64,000 nucleotides of DNA, from positions 1,364,001-1,428,000 of the forward strand of contig CAKKNE010000004.1 of the NCBI GenBank assembly GCA_918797485.1, read 5' to 3'. A model generated the notes under the pieces. The model saw only the letters and a program-made list of their open reading frames with translations, made no database searches and was not told where the DNA came from. Source of the stretch: Pelagomonas calceolata. Taxonomy: Eukaryota; Sar; Pelagophyceae; Pelagomonadales; Pelagomonadaceae. This document shows positions 53,536 to 62,486 of the stretch, piece by piece. How positions within the stretch are numbered: the first letter of the stretch is position 1; the number at the start of each line of letters is the position of its first letter. The position numbers were made by a program, and so were the translations under genes.

Positions 53536-55026
53536 TTAGCGGTACCCCCCCAGCCCGTCGTCGCCCCCGGCCCACAGCTTGAACGTCCGGTCGTAGCCGG
53601 ACGTCGCCAGCACGCCGTCATCGAGATTGGGCCCGAAGTCGCACGCCATGCACTTGCCGTCGTGCGCCTTGAGATCCGTCAGCAACGACCAGTCGCGGTG
53701 GCGCCACACCCTGCAATTCCCGTCGAAGCCGGCCGTGACGAGCGCCTCGCCCGACGCCGGCGCCCACCGCACGTCCGCAATGAGTGACGAGTGCGCCGGC
53801 AGCACGTACGCCTCGCACCGCCGCCGCAGATCCCACGCCCGGGCCGTGTGGTCGTCGGACCCCGAGGCGACGTGGAACCCGTCCCGGTGCCAGTCCAAAC
53901 AGAGGACCTTGCCCGAGTGGCCCTGGAAGTGGTGGATGCGTTTGCCGCTCCGCACGTCCCAGACCGCGATCAGACCGGCGAAGTCGCCCGTGCACACCAA
54001 CGACCCGTCCGGCTGCCACGCGACCCCGTAAACCTCGGTCCCGTGGCCGTCCTGCAGCAGCAATTCCACGCCCGTCTCAATATCCCAGAGCCGCCAGGTA
54101 TGATCAAAAGACGTCGTGGCGACGTGCCGCCCGACGGGGTGCACGGCGACGCCGCCCAACCGCGCGCGGTGGCCCCGCAGCCGCGCGCGGGGCGCGTCGT
54201 CCTTCAGATCCCAGACGCAGGCCTCGCCGTCCGCGCCGCACGTCGCGATGAACGACGAGTCGGGCGCCCAGCTCACGCCCGTGCATCTATCAGAATGCGC
54301 CTTGACGCTTTTTATGCACTCGCACTTGGACGCGTCCCAGATTTTCACGGCCCCGGACCAGCCGCCCGTGCACACTAAATTCTGCGTCGGCGCGCTGCGC
54401 ACCGACGCCACGGGCCGCGCGTCCGCGGCCTGGGACTGGGCCAGGGCGAGCGACCGTAATTTCGCGAAGGTCCCGGCGGCGGCCTCGTTGAGCGCGTCGA
54501 CGGCCGCGGCGTCGTCTCGGTGGAGACGCTGCTCCGCCAGGCGCCGGCGCGCGCGGTCGAACGTGCCGGGCGCGAGGGCCCGCCGCGCCCCCACGAGCTC
54601 GCGCGACGCGGCCGAGTAGACCTCCTCCTTCCCGCGTCTCACCGAAGCCGCCCGCGGCTGCAGCTCCTCCACGCTGGGCTGCGCCAGCAGCGCCGCGACG
54701 AGCTCCCGGTCCTCGCCCTCGATCTCGACGCGCGCGAGCGCCGAACGCAGCCGCTCGCGCACGTCGGCGGCGCTCTCGCCGAAGAGCCGGACGGGGTGCC
54801 CCAGCTTCCGCAGCATCGCTCTTACTTCATTGTCGCCCGTGGGCACGACGATGCGCCGCGCGCGCTTCTCGGCGTCGACGCGGCGCAGCAGCGCGGCGTG
54901 CCGCGCCTGGTCCTGGCGCGACGTCTCGTTGAGGTCCGCGTACGCCGCCGGGGCGTCGCCGCCGGCGGCCACGTAGTTGCCGCTGCGCATGGCCGCGGCC
55001 ACGGCGGAGCCGTAGGAGGCGGCCAT
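53536..55026 (-). CDS. PRPF4: PRP4, U4/U6 snRNP WD40 splicing factor
   Basis: The protein has 496 residues. The N-terminal half has the PRP4/SFM segment 'IVVPTGDNEVRAMLRKLGHPVRLFGESAADVRERLRSAL', then basic helices. The second half has seven WD40 repeats: 'CTGGWSGAVKIWDA', 'GVSWAPDSSFIATCGADGEACVWDL', 'GGVAVHPVGRHVATTSFDHTWRLWDI', 'GVAWQPDGSLVCTGDFAGLIAVWDV', 'CLDWHRDGFHVASGSDDHTARAWDL', 'DVRWAPASGEALVTAGFDGNCRVW' and 'CMACDFGPNLDDGVLATSGYDRTFKLW'. PRP4 binds PRP3 and the U4/U6 duplex in the tri-snRNP. It fits with the presence of spliceosomal introns in this window. Confidence 0.9.
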   Translation of the reverse strand: MAASYGSAVAAAMRSGNYVAAGGDAPAAYADLNETSRQDQARHAALLRRVDAEKRARRIVVPTGDNEVRAMLRKLGHPVRLFGESAADVRERLRSALARVEIEGEDRELVAALLAQPSVEELQPRAASVRRGKEEVYSAASRELVGARRALAPGTFDRARRRLAEQRLHRDDAAAVDALNEAAAGTFAKLRSLALAQSQAADARPVASVRSAPTQNLVCTGGWSGAVKIWDASKCECIKSVKAHSDRCTGVSWAPDSSFIATCGADGEACVWDLKDDAPRARLRGHRARLGGVAVHPVGRHVATTSFDHTWRLWDIETGVELLLQDGHGTEVYGVAWQPDGSLVCTGDFAGLIAVWDVRSGKRIHHFQGHSGKVLCLDWHRDGFHVASGSDDHTARAWDLRRRCEAYVLPAHSSLIADVRWAPASGEALVTAGFDGNCRVWRHRDWSLLTDLKAHDGKCMACDFGPNLDDGVLATSGYDRTFKLWAGGDDGLGGYR

Positions 55027-55640
55027 TGGCTCCCTGGGAATTGGTTGAAGGTACGTGTAGCGCGCCCGGCCCCGGCGCAGCGCACGGCCGGGAGCTTCGA
55101 TCCGCTGCCTGCCTATGCTCTGCAGGGCGGTGCGCTGCGTTTTAGCTTGTATTTTGGTGAGGCGTCGAGGCTAGTGCCTTAAGCCGCTAGCTGTCCTTCC
55201 CGTGCAAAACTCACTAGGGCTTGTGTGACCCGTACCGTTAACGGTACGGGTCAAGTTGTACTTCATATCCAACTTGTGGGCTTTTTCAGGTACTGCCCGT
55301 TCACGAGCCGGGCGCGCCTATCAACCGGCGCGTTACCCCGCTTGCGCTCGGCCTCAGCGTAGGCCAGTACGTGGCCCGACGCGTAATGCTCGGTCGTCGC
55401 CGCGACGGTTATATAACTACAAGAAACGCGCGGCAAGGACGACCGGGCCGGCGGCTTCCTGATGAGTACACGGGCATAATCATTTATATCAATAGCTATA
55501 GTTGGCGCTCGGGGATTCACTTCCTCCCAAGAAACTGGCTAATAACTACAAGATACTACGGTACATTACAAACCTCGACAGCGTTTAGCTCAGCCTAAAC
55601 CTCTGCCCTAGCCAGCGCAGCCCGACGGAACACGAACACA
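55027..55640. promoter_or_regulatory. Divergent intergenic region with palindrome
   Basis: 614 bp lie between PRP4 and the cysteine-rich gene. It holds a perfect 28-bp palindrome at 55226-55253 and AT-rich stretches near 55480-55570. No gene was recognised. Confidence 0.45.
55226..55253. repeat. Perfect 28-bp palindrome
   Basis: The arms tgacccgtaccgtt and aacggtacgggtca are exact reverse complements with no spacer. It could form a cruciform or bind a dimeric factor. Confidence 0.9.
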
Positions 55641-56441
55641 ATGGAGGAGACCGATGAAAAAAAAGCGCAGCTGACCGCCTACTACGACAAAGAGATGGGC
55701 GAGCTCAAGGGCGCGCGGGAGGAGTACGCGGCGGTCATGGGTGGCGCGAACCCCACGTTCGAGGACCTCCAGCGCTTCGTCAAGTTCAAGAAGCAGACGC
55801 TCGCCGCCGGGCGGTTCGAGCTGGGCATCCGCGACCTGACCATGCAGTTCGAGAAGCCGGTGATGGGGAGCTTTCCCTACGAGCAGTGGGACGACCGGAA
55901 GGCCTGCTGCGTCTGCCCGCCCTGCGCCATGTGCCCGGGCTACTGCACGTTCCCGTACGAGCTGCCGCTCTGCTGGCCGGCGACGATCTGCTGCCCGTTC
56001 CTGAAGAAGCGGTGCGGGAACAACCCGTGCTGCCTCGTCACGAACCTGTGCAAGCCGCTCAACCCGGTGTGCGCCCGGCCGTGCTTCATCGCCCACCCGT
56101 CCAACTGCTGCAAGTGCCCCTGCAAATGCCCCGACTGCTGCTGCTGCTGCCGCTGCGAGACGGTCGGCTGCGAACTCGGACCGTGCTGCCACTTCACCTG
56201 CACCTGCATGCCGGCGCAGGGGAACCCCCTGCTCCTCCTCGCTTTCCCCTTCTTATTCTGTTGCCAGAAGGAGAACATCACCGACCAGCTCAAGATCACG
56301 CGCCCCGAGGCGGGCGCGAAGGTCCAGACCGAGGGCGGCGCGCCGCACGCGGCCGAGACCGAGCCCGCCGCCATCGCCGACGCCGTCGCGGCCGAGACGA
56401 TGGGCGAGCGCGGAGCCGTCGAGCTCGCCGACGCCGAGTGA
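55641..56441 (+). CDS. Cysteine-rich protein with 33 cysteines in 120 residues
   Basis: The protein has 266 residues. The N-terminus (1-85) is helical and charged (KKAQLTAYYDKEMGELKGAREEY). Residues 89-208 hold 33 cysteines by my count, mostly as CC, CxC and CPxC, including a run of five (CPDCCCCCRC), interleaved with Pro and hydrophobics. A short hydrophobic segment (NPLLLLAFPFLFCC) ends the block. The C-terminus is acidic and Ala-rich. There is no signal peptide, so it is probably cytosolic or palmitoylated at a membrane. Metal binding or cysteine acylation are both plausible. It is not a metallothionein or PLAC8 protein that I can match. Confidence 0.7.
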   Translation: MEETDEKKAQLTAYYDKEMGELKGAREEYAAVMGGANPTFEDLQRFVKFKKQTLAAGRFELGIRDLTMQFEKPVMGSFPYEQWDDRKACCVCPPCAMCPGYCTFPYELPLCWPATICCPFLKKRCGNNPCCLVTNLCKPLNPVCARPCFIAHPSNCCKCPCKCPDCCCCCRCETVGCELGPCCHFTCTCMPAQGNPLLLLAFPFLFCCQKENITDQLKITRPEAGAKVQTEGGAPHAAETEPAAIADAVAAETMGERGAVELADAE

Positions 56442-56835
56442 GGCCCGCCACGCATTCGAATTTCCCGTGGGAGGCCCTTCCTTGCGGGAATTCGTACCCT
56501 CCCCGGTTCCCATATCACTTCCTCGGACGTGCCCCAGCCGCCCGAGCTTCCTCATATGAATATCCCGTCGCGCCCAGGCTTCAAGTCGCCCAGGCGCGGT
56601 CGACGTCGCGTCATTCCCGTCCGCGTTCCCTAGAATTGCTCCCCCAACCCCGTTCGTAACTGCTACTTCGAGACCTTGACCACAACATGGGGACTCGGGC
56701 GGAGGGCGGCTACCGAGTCTAGTATGATCTACTAGTGCTAGACATTACCGGCGGGCCACACTTCGAGTTCCCCCGTACCCTCCTACCCACGCATTCAATA
56801 GCGCAGGTAAGTACCAGCAGCTTCCCAGCAGCCAG
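56442..56835. other. Convergent spacer with hairpin
   Basis: 394 bp lie between two gene ends. Just after the cysteine-rich gene, arms near 56455-56470 (ttcgaatttcccg) and 56484-56494 (cgggaattcg) can pair with one bulge, a possible 3'-end structure. No gene was seen. Confidence 0.4.
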
Positions 56836-58104
56836 CTAGGCCGGGCCGACCTTGCCGCGGCGCGCGTCGCGCGCGGCGGCCATCTCCTTGCCCGTCGCGG
56901 GCCGGACCGTCTCGCCGGCGCGGTTGTAGTTGGTGGGCTTGAGCGAGAGGATGAGCGAGTACATCATCGGGAGCTTCAGGACCATCCAGGGGAAGGAAAG
57001 CATGCCGTAGAGCACCTTGACGTGGAAGAGCTGCGCGTTCTGCACCCAGTCCGTGCCCCCCGGCTGGGCGTAGATGAAGGCTACGAGGGCCAGGCAGCCC
57101 GCGGCGACGACGAGGTCGTAGCACATCCAGTACCACACGCGGCCGCCCTTGCGCGCCACCGACGCGAGCTCGCCCCGGACCGGTTCGTAGTGGTAGCCGC
57201 CCTTGACCGCCGACCAGGGCAGCAGGCCGAGCGCGACCCAGCAGAGCAGGACGCGGGCGAAGAAGAGCCACAGCGTCTCGCGGAACGCCGGCTCGGAGCC
57301 CGGCGCGCCGTCGGAGCAGTCGGGGATGCAGCTCGCGTACAGCGTGGCCCCGACGACCATCGCCTGGACGCACGCCGTCGTGAACTGCGACGCCTTGAAG
57401 GACACGACGAAGTCCACCAGCTGGAACTCGTCGACCGGGCTCTCGGACCACTTGAACGCGAGCACGACGAACCACCAGGCCGTCGTCACGCCCCAGAGCG
57501 GGAACGCGCCGAGAGCCTGCGTGTAGAACCACCACCAGGGGTCCTTGACGCAGGCCCAGATCGTCTTGTCGTGCGGGAACATGTGGTAGAGCACGTGCGC
57601 GCGGACCCTCGCCGGGAAGTTCGGGCAGCACGGCGGGGCCGGCGCCGTCATCTTCGCCGCGTCGTCGACCTTCTTGCGGAACGCGGCCGTGGCGCTCTCC
57701 AGGATCATGTCCCGCACCTCGGGCATGAAGCCGTCGACGACGGCCTCGGCCACCCTCCGCACGGGCCGGGGCATGTCGGGGTCGACGACGGCGGCCTTGG
57801 CCATGGCGGCGATCTTCTCGCACGCGAGGTCGACGCCTTTGGACGCCACGGCCACGCCCTTGGCCCGCACGGTCTCCTCGGCCTCGCCCGCCGCCCGCGC
57901 GGCGGCGCCCGTCACCGCGCCCGCGGCGCCCGCCGCCGCCGCCTTGGCCCCGGCGACGCGCTCCTCGCCCGCCACCTTCGTCGCGGCGGCCCCGGCCGAC
58001 GACGCGGCCTGGTTCGCCGCCGCGCTCGCGGCCCCGGCGGCCTGGCTCGCCGTCTCTTTGGCCTTGGAGAAGAGTCCTTCGCCCTTCCCTTCGCCTCTCC
58101 CCAT
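56836..58104 (-). CDS. Multipass membrane protein with LEA-like N-terminus
   Basis: The protein has 422 residues. The first 90 or so are Ala/Gly/Lys-rich with 11-residue periodicity (SKAKETASQAAGAASAAA), like LEA or apolipoprotein amphipathic helices. A middle region (DPDMPRPVRRVAEAVVDGFMP) leads to a cysteine pair (CCPNFP) and then hydrophobic segments near 185, 200, 245, 285, 345 and 390: 'LWGVTTAWWFVVLAF', 'ALGLLPWSAV' and 'LVVAAGCLALVAFIY' among them. The 'FPHDKTIWACVKDPWWWFYTQALGAFP' stretch is Trp-rich. There is no family that I recognise. It is probably an integral membrane protein with a lipid-binding N-terminus. Confidence 0.65.
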   Translation of the reverse strand: MGRGEGKGEGLFSKAKETASQAAGAASAAANQAASSAGAAATKVAGEERVAGAKAAAAGAAGAVTGAAARAAGEAEETVRAKGVAVASKGVDLACEKIAAMAKAAVVDPDMPRPVRRVAEAVVDGFMPEVRDMILESATAAFRKKVDDAAKMTAPAPPCCPNFPARVRAHVLYHMFPHDKTIWACVKDPWWWFYTQALGAFPLWGVTTAWWFVVLAFKWSESPVDEFQLVDFVVSFKASQFTTACVQAMVVGATLYASCIPDCSDGAPGSEPAFRETLWLFFARVLLCWVALGLLPWSAVKGGYHYEPVRGELASVARKGGRVWYWMCYDLVVAAGCLALVAFIYAQPGGTDWVQNAQLFHVKVLYGMLSFPWMVLKLPMMYSLILSLKPTNYNRAGETVRPATGKEMAAARDARRGKVGPA

Positions 58105-58517
58105 GGTCTACACGCCCGACCTGAGAGGTGCTTCCTGTCACCGGACGCGTACGGCAGCTTTAGAGTTGGGCAGCTCCAACGGTACGCGGGCAGCCTGACA
58201 GCATCTGCTCTTGTGTCAATCACGAGCTTGTAATTGGTGTACCCAAGAAGCGCTTGTATGAATTATACCGGTATACCTACGGTACTAGGCATCGATATCG
58301 GTCGCGGCGGAGGCTTGAAGCATCTCCATCGCAGTCAACCCTAGATATGCCGTACCGGTACCTTACCACACGGTACCGCATACAACCCGATTCTTGACCG
58401 GGGATGCCGCAGAGCTCGCGCGGCGCGAGCGCCCAGCGAGTCGACGACCACCCACCACGACAGCCTGGGACCGGGTCAACCGCGCGAGGTGCAGCCGAGT
58501 CGAAAGGTATTAGGCGC
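58105..58517. promoter_or_regulatory. Intergenic region with GGTACC-type palindromes
   Basis: 413 bp lie between two minus-strand genes. The AT-richer middle contains the perfect 12-bp palindrome tataccggtata (58264-58275), followed at 58350-58376 by repeated 'taccggtacc' and 'ggtacc'. The sequence family recalls the palindrome at 55226. Confidence 0.45.
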
Positions 58518-59768
58518 CTAGGGCGCGTTCTTCCGCAGGCCCAGGACGAAGTTGTACCTGTCCGAGGTCCACTGCTTGCAGCGGTCGGGCCCGACGTGCT
58601 TCGTCTCCTCGGAGTAGTTGAAGTCGAGCGCGCCGTCCTCGTAGAAGGTCTTGGAGGCGTCCGTCGCGTGCCGGACCAGCTTGATCGCGTTCTGGTCGAA
58701 GTAGCGCCCGTTGTCGACCTTCAGCGGGTACTCCTCGCCCAACACGTCCGCGACGAGGAAGCGGCCGCGGCGGTGGAACTTGGGCGCGTAGCCGCGCAGG
58801 TCGCCCCGGTCGCCCGCCACCTCGGCGGGCCGGCCGAAGCCCAGCGTGAGGACCGCCCAGCTCTTGCTCTGGACGACGGGTTGCCTGGCCGTGACGACGA
58901 CGCCCAGGCCCTTGCCCGTGACCAGTCTTTCGGGCGTCGCCCCGTCCTGGGGAAAAACGACGAACTGGATCTGGCGCGGGTCGTCGGGCTTGACCAGGAC
59001 CAGGGGTTCCGAGCCCTGCGCCATCGCGGTCCGCAGGCCGCCGCCGAAGATCTCCCTGACGGACTCGGGCGCGTCGTCGCCCGGGTTGTCCCTTAATTCT
59101 ATCTCCTTGTCCGAGACCAGCTGCTTGAGCGTGGCCATGGCCTGCTCCACGACGTAGGAAGGAAGGTCGAGCTCGATGGGCTTCACCCCGCACTTCGTCG
59201 CGGCCGCGTTGTAGGCCTCCGTCGCGCCGCCCCAGACTTTGGTCAACGTGTGCGTCGCGAGGACCGCGGCGACGGTCGCCGTGACCCCGTCCGTGAGGGC
59301 GCCGTCGGTCTGCCCGGCCAGGTACTCCGTGAAGCTCCCGGGCGCGCCCTGGACCAGGTCGACGGCCGCGTCCACCCCGATGCCGTCCACGGCCGCCCGG
59401 TACGCCGCGGCGACGGCGGGGTCCTTCCCGACGGTCGACGCGGCGTCCACGAAGGCCTTCTCGACGCTCTCGACGCCCGCGGCGACGGGCTTCGCGAGGG
59501 TCTTCCCGACCATGGGCACCTTCTCGATCTGTCTTTGTAAATTCTCGAACTTGCCCTTCATGGGGCAGGGGATGCGGTTCGCAGCCTCCTCCCAGGTCTC
59601 CGGCCGCGACGCGCGCGCGAGCCCCGTCGTCGCGGCCAGGGCCAGACAGTCCTTCATCGCGGCGGCCGCCTTCTTGGCCTGCTCCTCGGGGGTCAGGGCC
59701 AGCATGGCGTGGACGCGCGCGAGCTCCTCGGGGCTCATGGCGTTGTCCGCCGAGGCGCCGGCACCCAT
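58518..59768 (-). CDS. DUF4197-like protein with possible N-myristoylation
   Basis: The protein has 416 residues from ATG 59768, which gives MGAGASADN, a good N-myristoylation start. Residues of about 30-190 resemble DUF4197: 'CLALAATTGLARASRPETWEEAANRIPCPMKGKFENLQRQIEKVPMVG', then 'AAGVESVEKAFVDAAS...AVDGIGVDAAVDLVQGAPGSFTEYLAGQTDGAL'. The rest reads as a beta-rich domain: 'EPLVLVKPDDPRQIQFVVFPQDG', 'KSWAVLTLGFGRPAEV' and 'GRFLVADVLGEEYPLKVDNGRYF', ending 'DRYNFVLGLRKNAP'. DUF4197 is common in bacteria and has no set function. The C-terminal part is unknown. A membrane-attached location is inferred from the Gly2. Confidence 0.6.
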   Translation of the reverse strand: MGAGASADNAMSPEELARVHAMLALTPEEQAKKAAAAMKDCLALAATTGLARASRPETWEEAANRIPCPMKGKFENLQRQIEKVPMVGKTLAKPVAAGVESVEKAFVDAASTVGKDPAVAAAYRAAVDGIGVDAAVDLVQGAPGSFTEYLAGQTDGALTDGVTATVAAVLATHTLTKVWGGATEAYNAAATKCGVKPIELDLPSYVVEQAMATLKQLVSDKEIELRDNPGDDAPESVREIFGGGLRTAMAQGSEPLVLVKPDDPRQIQFVVFPQDGATPERLVTGKGLGVVVTARQPVVQSKSWAVLTLGFGRPAEVAGDRGDLRGYAPKFHRRGRFLVADVLGEEYPLKVDNGRYFDQNAIKLVRHATDASKTFYEDGALDFNYSEETKHVGPDRCKQWTSDRYNFVLGLRKNAP

Positions 59769-60056
59769 GGCTGCTCTCTTGTCTGTAGAGGCAGCACTTT
59801 TTTTTTCGGTTGCGAGTGTCGGGGGGCAGCCTGTGCTGCTCCTGCTCCTGCTCCTGCTCCCGGAGTGTGGCGCTGGAGCGCAGCGCACTGGAAGAGGTGT
59901 CGGGACGCTAGTGGCTTTTCCTCGGTGGGCGGCGGAGTAGTACGCGGGAGGGCCCGCGCGGGTCTCGCCGGCCCCAGGCCTCGGGCGTGGTCAAACCCGA
60001 CCCCCGTTGTGGGGCAGCCAAAAAAAGTGCTGCCGGCATCCCTCTTGTCGTGCACC
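59769..60056. promoter_or_regulatory. Divergent promoter with hexamer microsatellite
   Basis: 288 bp lie between divergent starts. (ctgctc)n, about four units, lies at 59836-59861, and a T run at 59799-59807. Confidence 0.45.
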
Positions 60057-60587
60057 ATGGCCGTCGCGGAACCGCGACTGACGGATTATATCATCGGCAC
60101 GATGAAGCTGACCCGGCGCGAGGGCGACTACGACGCGTTCCTGGCCCTCCGGGGCGTGCCGTACCCGGTGCGGCTGGTCCTGCAGAACCTGGTGGGGTCG
60201 ACGCGGCGCTTCGCGTCGGAAATGAAGCATGGCGTGCTCTGGCTGACGGAGACGGAGCTGGGGACCTTCCGCGACACGGCGAAGGCGCCGGTGCCCCTCG
60301 ACGGCGCGGCGCGGCGCCCCGCCGTCTCCGCGGGAGCTATGCGACGGGTCGCGTCGCGCGCAGGCAAGACGTGGGTCCGCGACGTGAACCCGGCGGGCGT
60401 GCCCGTCCGGCGGCGGTGGGCCGAGGCCGGCGGGAGTCTGGTCTGCGAGGAGCGCGAGCTCGAGCACGAGGACCGGGTCACGCGCGTCGAGGTCGCGCGC
60501 GAGGGCGGCCTCGTCGCGGTGACGGTGACGGACCAGGCGACGGGGACGTCGTTCCGGGAGCTGTTCGCGAAGTGCGGCGGGCGGTGA
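60057..60587 (+). CDS. Lipocalin/FABP-like protein
   Basis: The protein has 176 residues from ATG 60057. It reads TDYIIGTMKLTRREGDYDAFLALRGVPYPVRLVLQNL, a helix-turn region, then alternating beta-strands 'GVLWLTETELGTFRDTA', 'VRRRWAEAGGSLVCEERELE', 'RVTRVEVAREGGLVAVTVTDQ' and a final FRELFAKCGGR. The order and length (W-x-x-EAGGSLV...E...R...GG...V) match calycin-fold fatty-acid-binding-like proteins, which carry small lipids. No signal peptide is present, so it is cytosolic. The fold call is by eye. Confidence 0.5.
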   Translation: MAVAEPRLTDYIIGTMKLTRREGDYDAFLALRGVPYPVRLVLQNLVGSTRRFASEMKHGVLWLTETELGTFRDTAKAPVPLDGAARRPAVSAGAMRRVASRAGKTWVRDVNPAGVPVRRRWAEAGGSLVCEERELEHEDRVTRVEVAREGGLVAVTVTDQATGTSFRELFAKCGGR

Positions 60588-60641
60588 GGGGCCCGCGGCC
60601 CGCCGGGACCTAACTTAGTATAGAGCTTGTGGCTTTGGATA
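60588..60641. other. Convergent spacer
   Basis: 54 bp between the two stops. Confidence 0.3.
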
Positions 60642-62117
60642 TTACTCCCGCAGCCGCCGCAGGAACGCGCCCGTCGCCGCCAGCGCCGCGGCGACGCGCC
60701 CGTCGACGCTCCTCTTCGCGGGTGCCGGCGCCGCGGGCCCGCGGACGCGCACGGCGAAGCGCCGCGACGACGCCGCGGCCGCCGCCGCGTCGCGCTTGCC
60801 CCGCGCGCGCTGCGCGAGCAGAGCGGCCTGGGCGTCGGGGTCGAGGGCCTGCATGCGCTGGAAGTCCCGGAGCGTCTTCACGAGCTCGACGAGGTCCCTG
60901 GGCGGCCGCTGGCCGGGCGCGCCGTACGCGTCGCCGCCCCGCAGAATCTGGAGCTCCTTGCCGTCCGCCGACGCCTCGACGACGACGGCGGGCTCCCGCT
61001 CGAGGTCGAGGGCCCGGCCGCGCCCGTCCTCGAAGAGCGTCAGCGCGACGGCGCCGCGCTGGTCCCTTGCTTTCACGTGCGCGTTGAGTCGGTTCCGGGA
61101 AGACGGCGGCGCGAGCGGCTGGAGGAAGTGGTGCTGCGCCGCGAAGCGCTGCAGCCGGCGGCCGCAACTTTGTAAAAGGGCCGCCGCGGCGCCGGCGTCG
61201 ACGCGGGGCAGGAGCTTCGTCGCGAGGGCCCGCATCTCGGTGGACGCGAGCGCGTCGACGAGCGTCCGGTCCACGTCGTCGGCGCCGCGCCGGCGCAACG
61301 CGCAGTCGCGGCCCCGCAACACAATGAGCGCGTCGGCGCGGAAGGCCGCCTCTGCGTCAAAGGCCGCGCCGGGGTGGAGCCGCGCCTCGACGCGGTCGCC
61401 GAGCCGCGTCAGCGTGAAGCCCGCGCCGCACTCGACGTCGCAGAGGACGTCCGCGAAGTAGGCGCCGTCGCCCCCCAGGATGGCGAGGAGCTGCCGCGGG
61501 TCGAGAGAGGGGCCCTCTTCCTTATTTGTGAATGGCGTCGGCAGCGCCTCGACGAGCGGCAGATCTACTTCCGTGCCCTGACAGACGCACGCCGCTAAAG
61601 ATGATGAAGCCGGCCGCAAGAGCTTTTCGGAGGCGACGCGCGTGTATGAATCGAACTCGTCCTCGGCCGGCGCGTCGTGCACGTATTTCAGGAGAGCGCT
61701 CGCCCCGAAGGCGTCGCCTTCGCAGCTCGCGTGGCCGCCGTCGGCCGTCCAAGAACCATCCTCGGGCCGCCAGCGCGCCATCCGCGGCCCGCGCCGCGCG
61801 TGCGGCGCCGCTCGCTCCATCAGGCGCTTCGCAACGAAGGGCGCGTGGTCCCCCAAGGCGTTTCTGAGACCCAACAACTTCGCGCAGGCCGGCCTATATC
61901 TCGACAGGCAGTAGCGCGTCGCGTGGCGCGCGACGGCCTCGTTGCCGTCGTCGGCCGCGGCGACGACCGTGAGGCCGCGGCCGTCGGGCGTGAGGACGAG
62001 GCACGTGCCATCATCTAGGCCGGCGCAGGCCGCGCCGCCCCTCAGGAGCATGGCGCGCCGGAGTTGCGGTACGGGGTCCGTCGGCGGGCGCGGCGGCGGC
62101 GTGAGGGCTGCGGCCAT
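60642..62117 (-). CDS. C5orf34-like protein
   Basis: The protein has 491 residues. The N-terminus resembles animal C5orf34: LRRAMLLRGGAACAGLDDGTCLVLTPDGRGLTVV, then 'RHATRYCLSRYRPACAKLLGLRNALGDHAPFVAKRLM', a polo-box-like beta sheet with a helix. The middle has 'YTRVASEKLLRPASSSLAACVCQGTEVDLPL'. The C-terminal third repeats the pattern ('GAVALTLFEDGRGRALDLEREPAVVVEASADGKELQILRGG'). C5orf34 has no proven function and occurs patchily in eukaryotes. It is divergent from NAC-alpha. Confidence 0.5.
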   Translation of the reverse strand: MAAALTPPPRPPTDPVPQLRRAMLLRGGAACAGLDDGTCLVLTPDGRGLTVVAAADDGNEAVARHATRYCLSRYRPACAKLLGLRNALGDHAPFVAKRLMERAAPHARRGPRMARWRPEDGSWTADGGHASCEGDAFGASALLKYVHDAPAEDEFDSYTRVASEKLLRPASSSLAACVCQGTEVDLPLVEALPTPFTNKEEGPSLDPRQLLAILGGDGAYFADVLCDVECGAGFTLTRLGDRVEARLHPGAAFDAEAAFRADALIVLRGRDCALRRRGADDVDRTLVDALASTEMRALATKLLPRVDAGAAAALLQSCGRRLQRFAAQHHFLQPLAPPSSRNRLNAHVKARDQRGAVALTLFEDGRGRALDLEREPAVVVEASADGKELQILRGGDAYGAPGQRPPRDLVELVKTLRDFQRMQALDPDAQAALLAQRARGKRDAAAAAASSRRFAVRVRGPAAPAPAKRSVDGRVAAALAATGAFLRRLRE

Positions 62118-62486
62118 TCTTCAAATTCAACCGTATCGATCAGCAGGGCTGGGATTCCCGCAGTTACGTTGCTAGGGAGCCTTGTTGTGACCCAATAGCT
62201 TACAATTTGGGCGTCAGAGCCTGTCCAATTCAAACTGGCTAATAGGGGGTTTTGGGGTAGGAAACCCGCACTGAGTGAAAATCGGCTCATTGGCGGTCCT
62301 GAGACGTCGGGGGGAGCTCGGTGACAATTACATGCTTCGCAAGGAGACAATTTTGTGTTTGGAGATTTTAGCTCGCCGGTCGTAGATCACGGCGCCGCGG
62401 ACCGCTGATCGAGGAGTGGAGGCGAGGCCTGCTGGAGAGCACGTGCCTTTGCACAGCGACGAGGACGGAGAGCCGGTTCCGCAGCG
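62118..62486. promoter_or_regulatory. Divergent promoter region
   Basis: 369 bp lie between the C5orf34-like gene and NAC-alpha, with lower GC at 62180-62280. No clear motif. Confidence 0.4.

Noticed and set aside
5992-55195. Recurring GCTAGC near several gene starts as a core promoter motif
   Set aside because: By rough base-composition expectation about twenty copies should occur by chance in this window and I saw fewer; no position preference could be shown.
57022-58233. 403-residue plus-strand open frame opposite the membrane protein gene
   Set aside because: Composition is Arg, Gly, His and Val noise; the minus-strand frame has hydrophobic segments and a sensible start.
59709-60056. 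N-terminal extension of the lipocalin-like protein from 59709
   Set aside because: The start is not a normal ATG context and the extension crosses the promoter of the opposite gene; ATG 60057 begins the fold.
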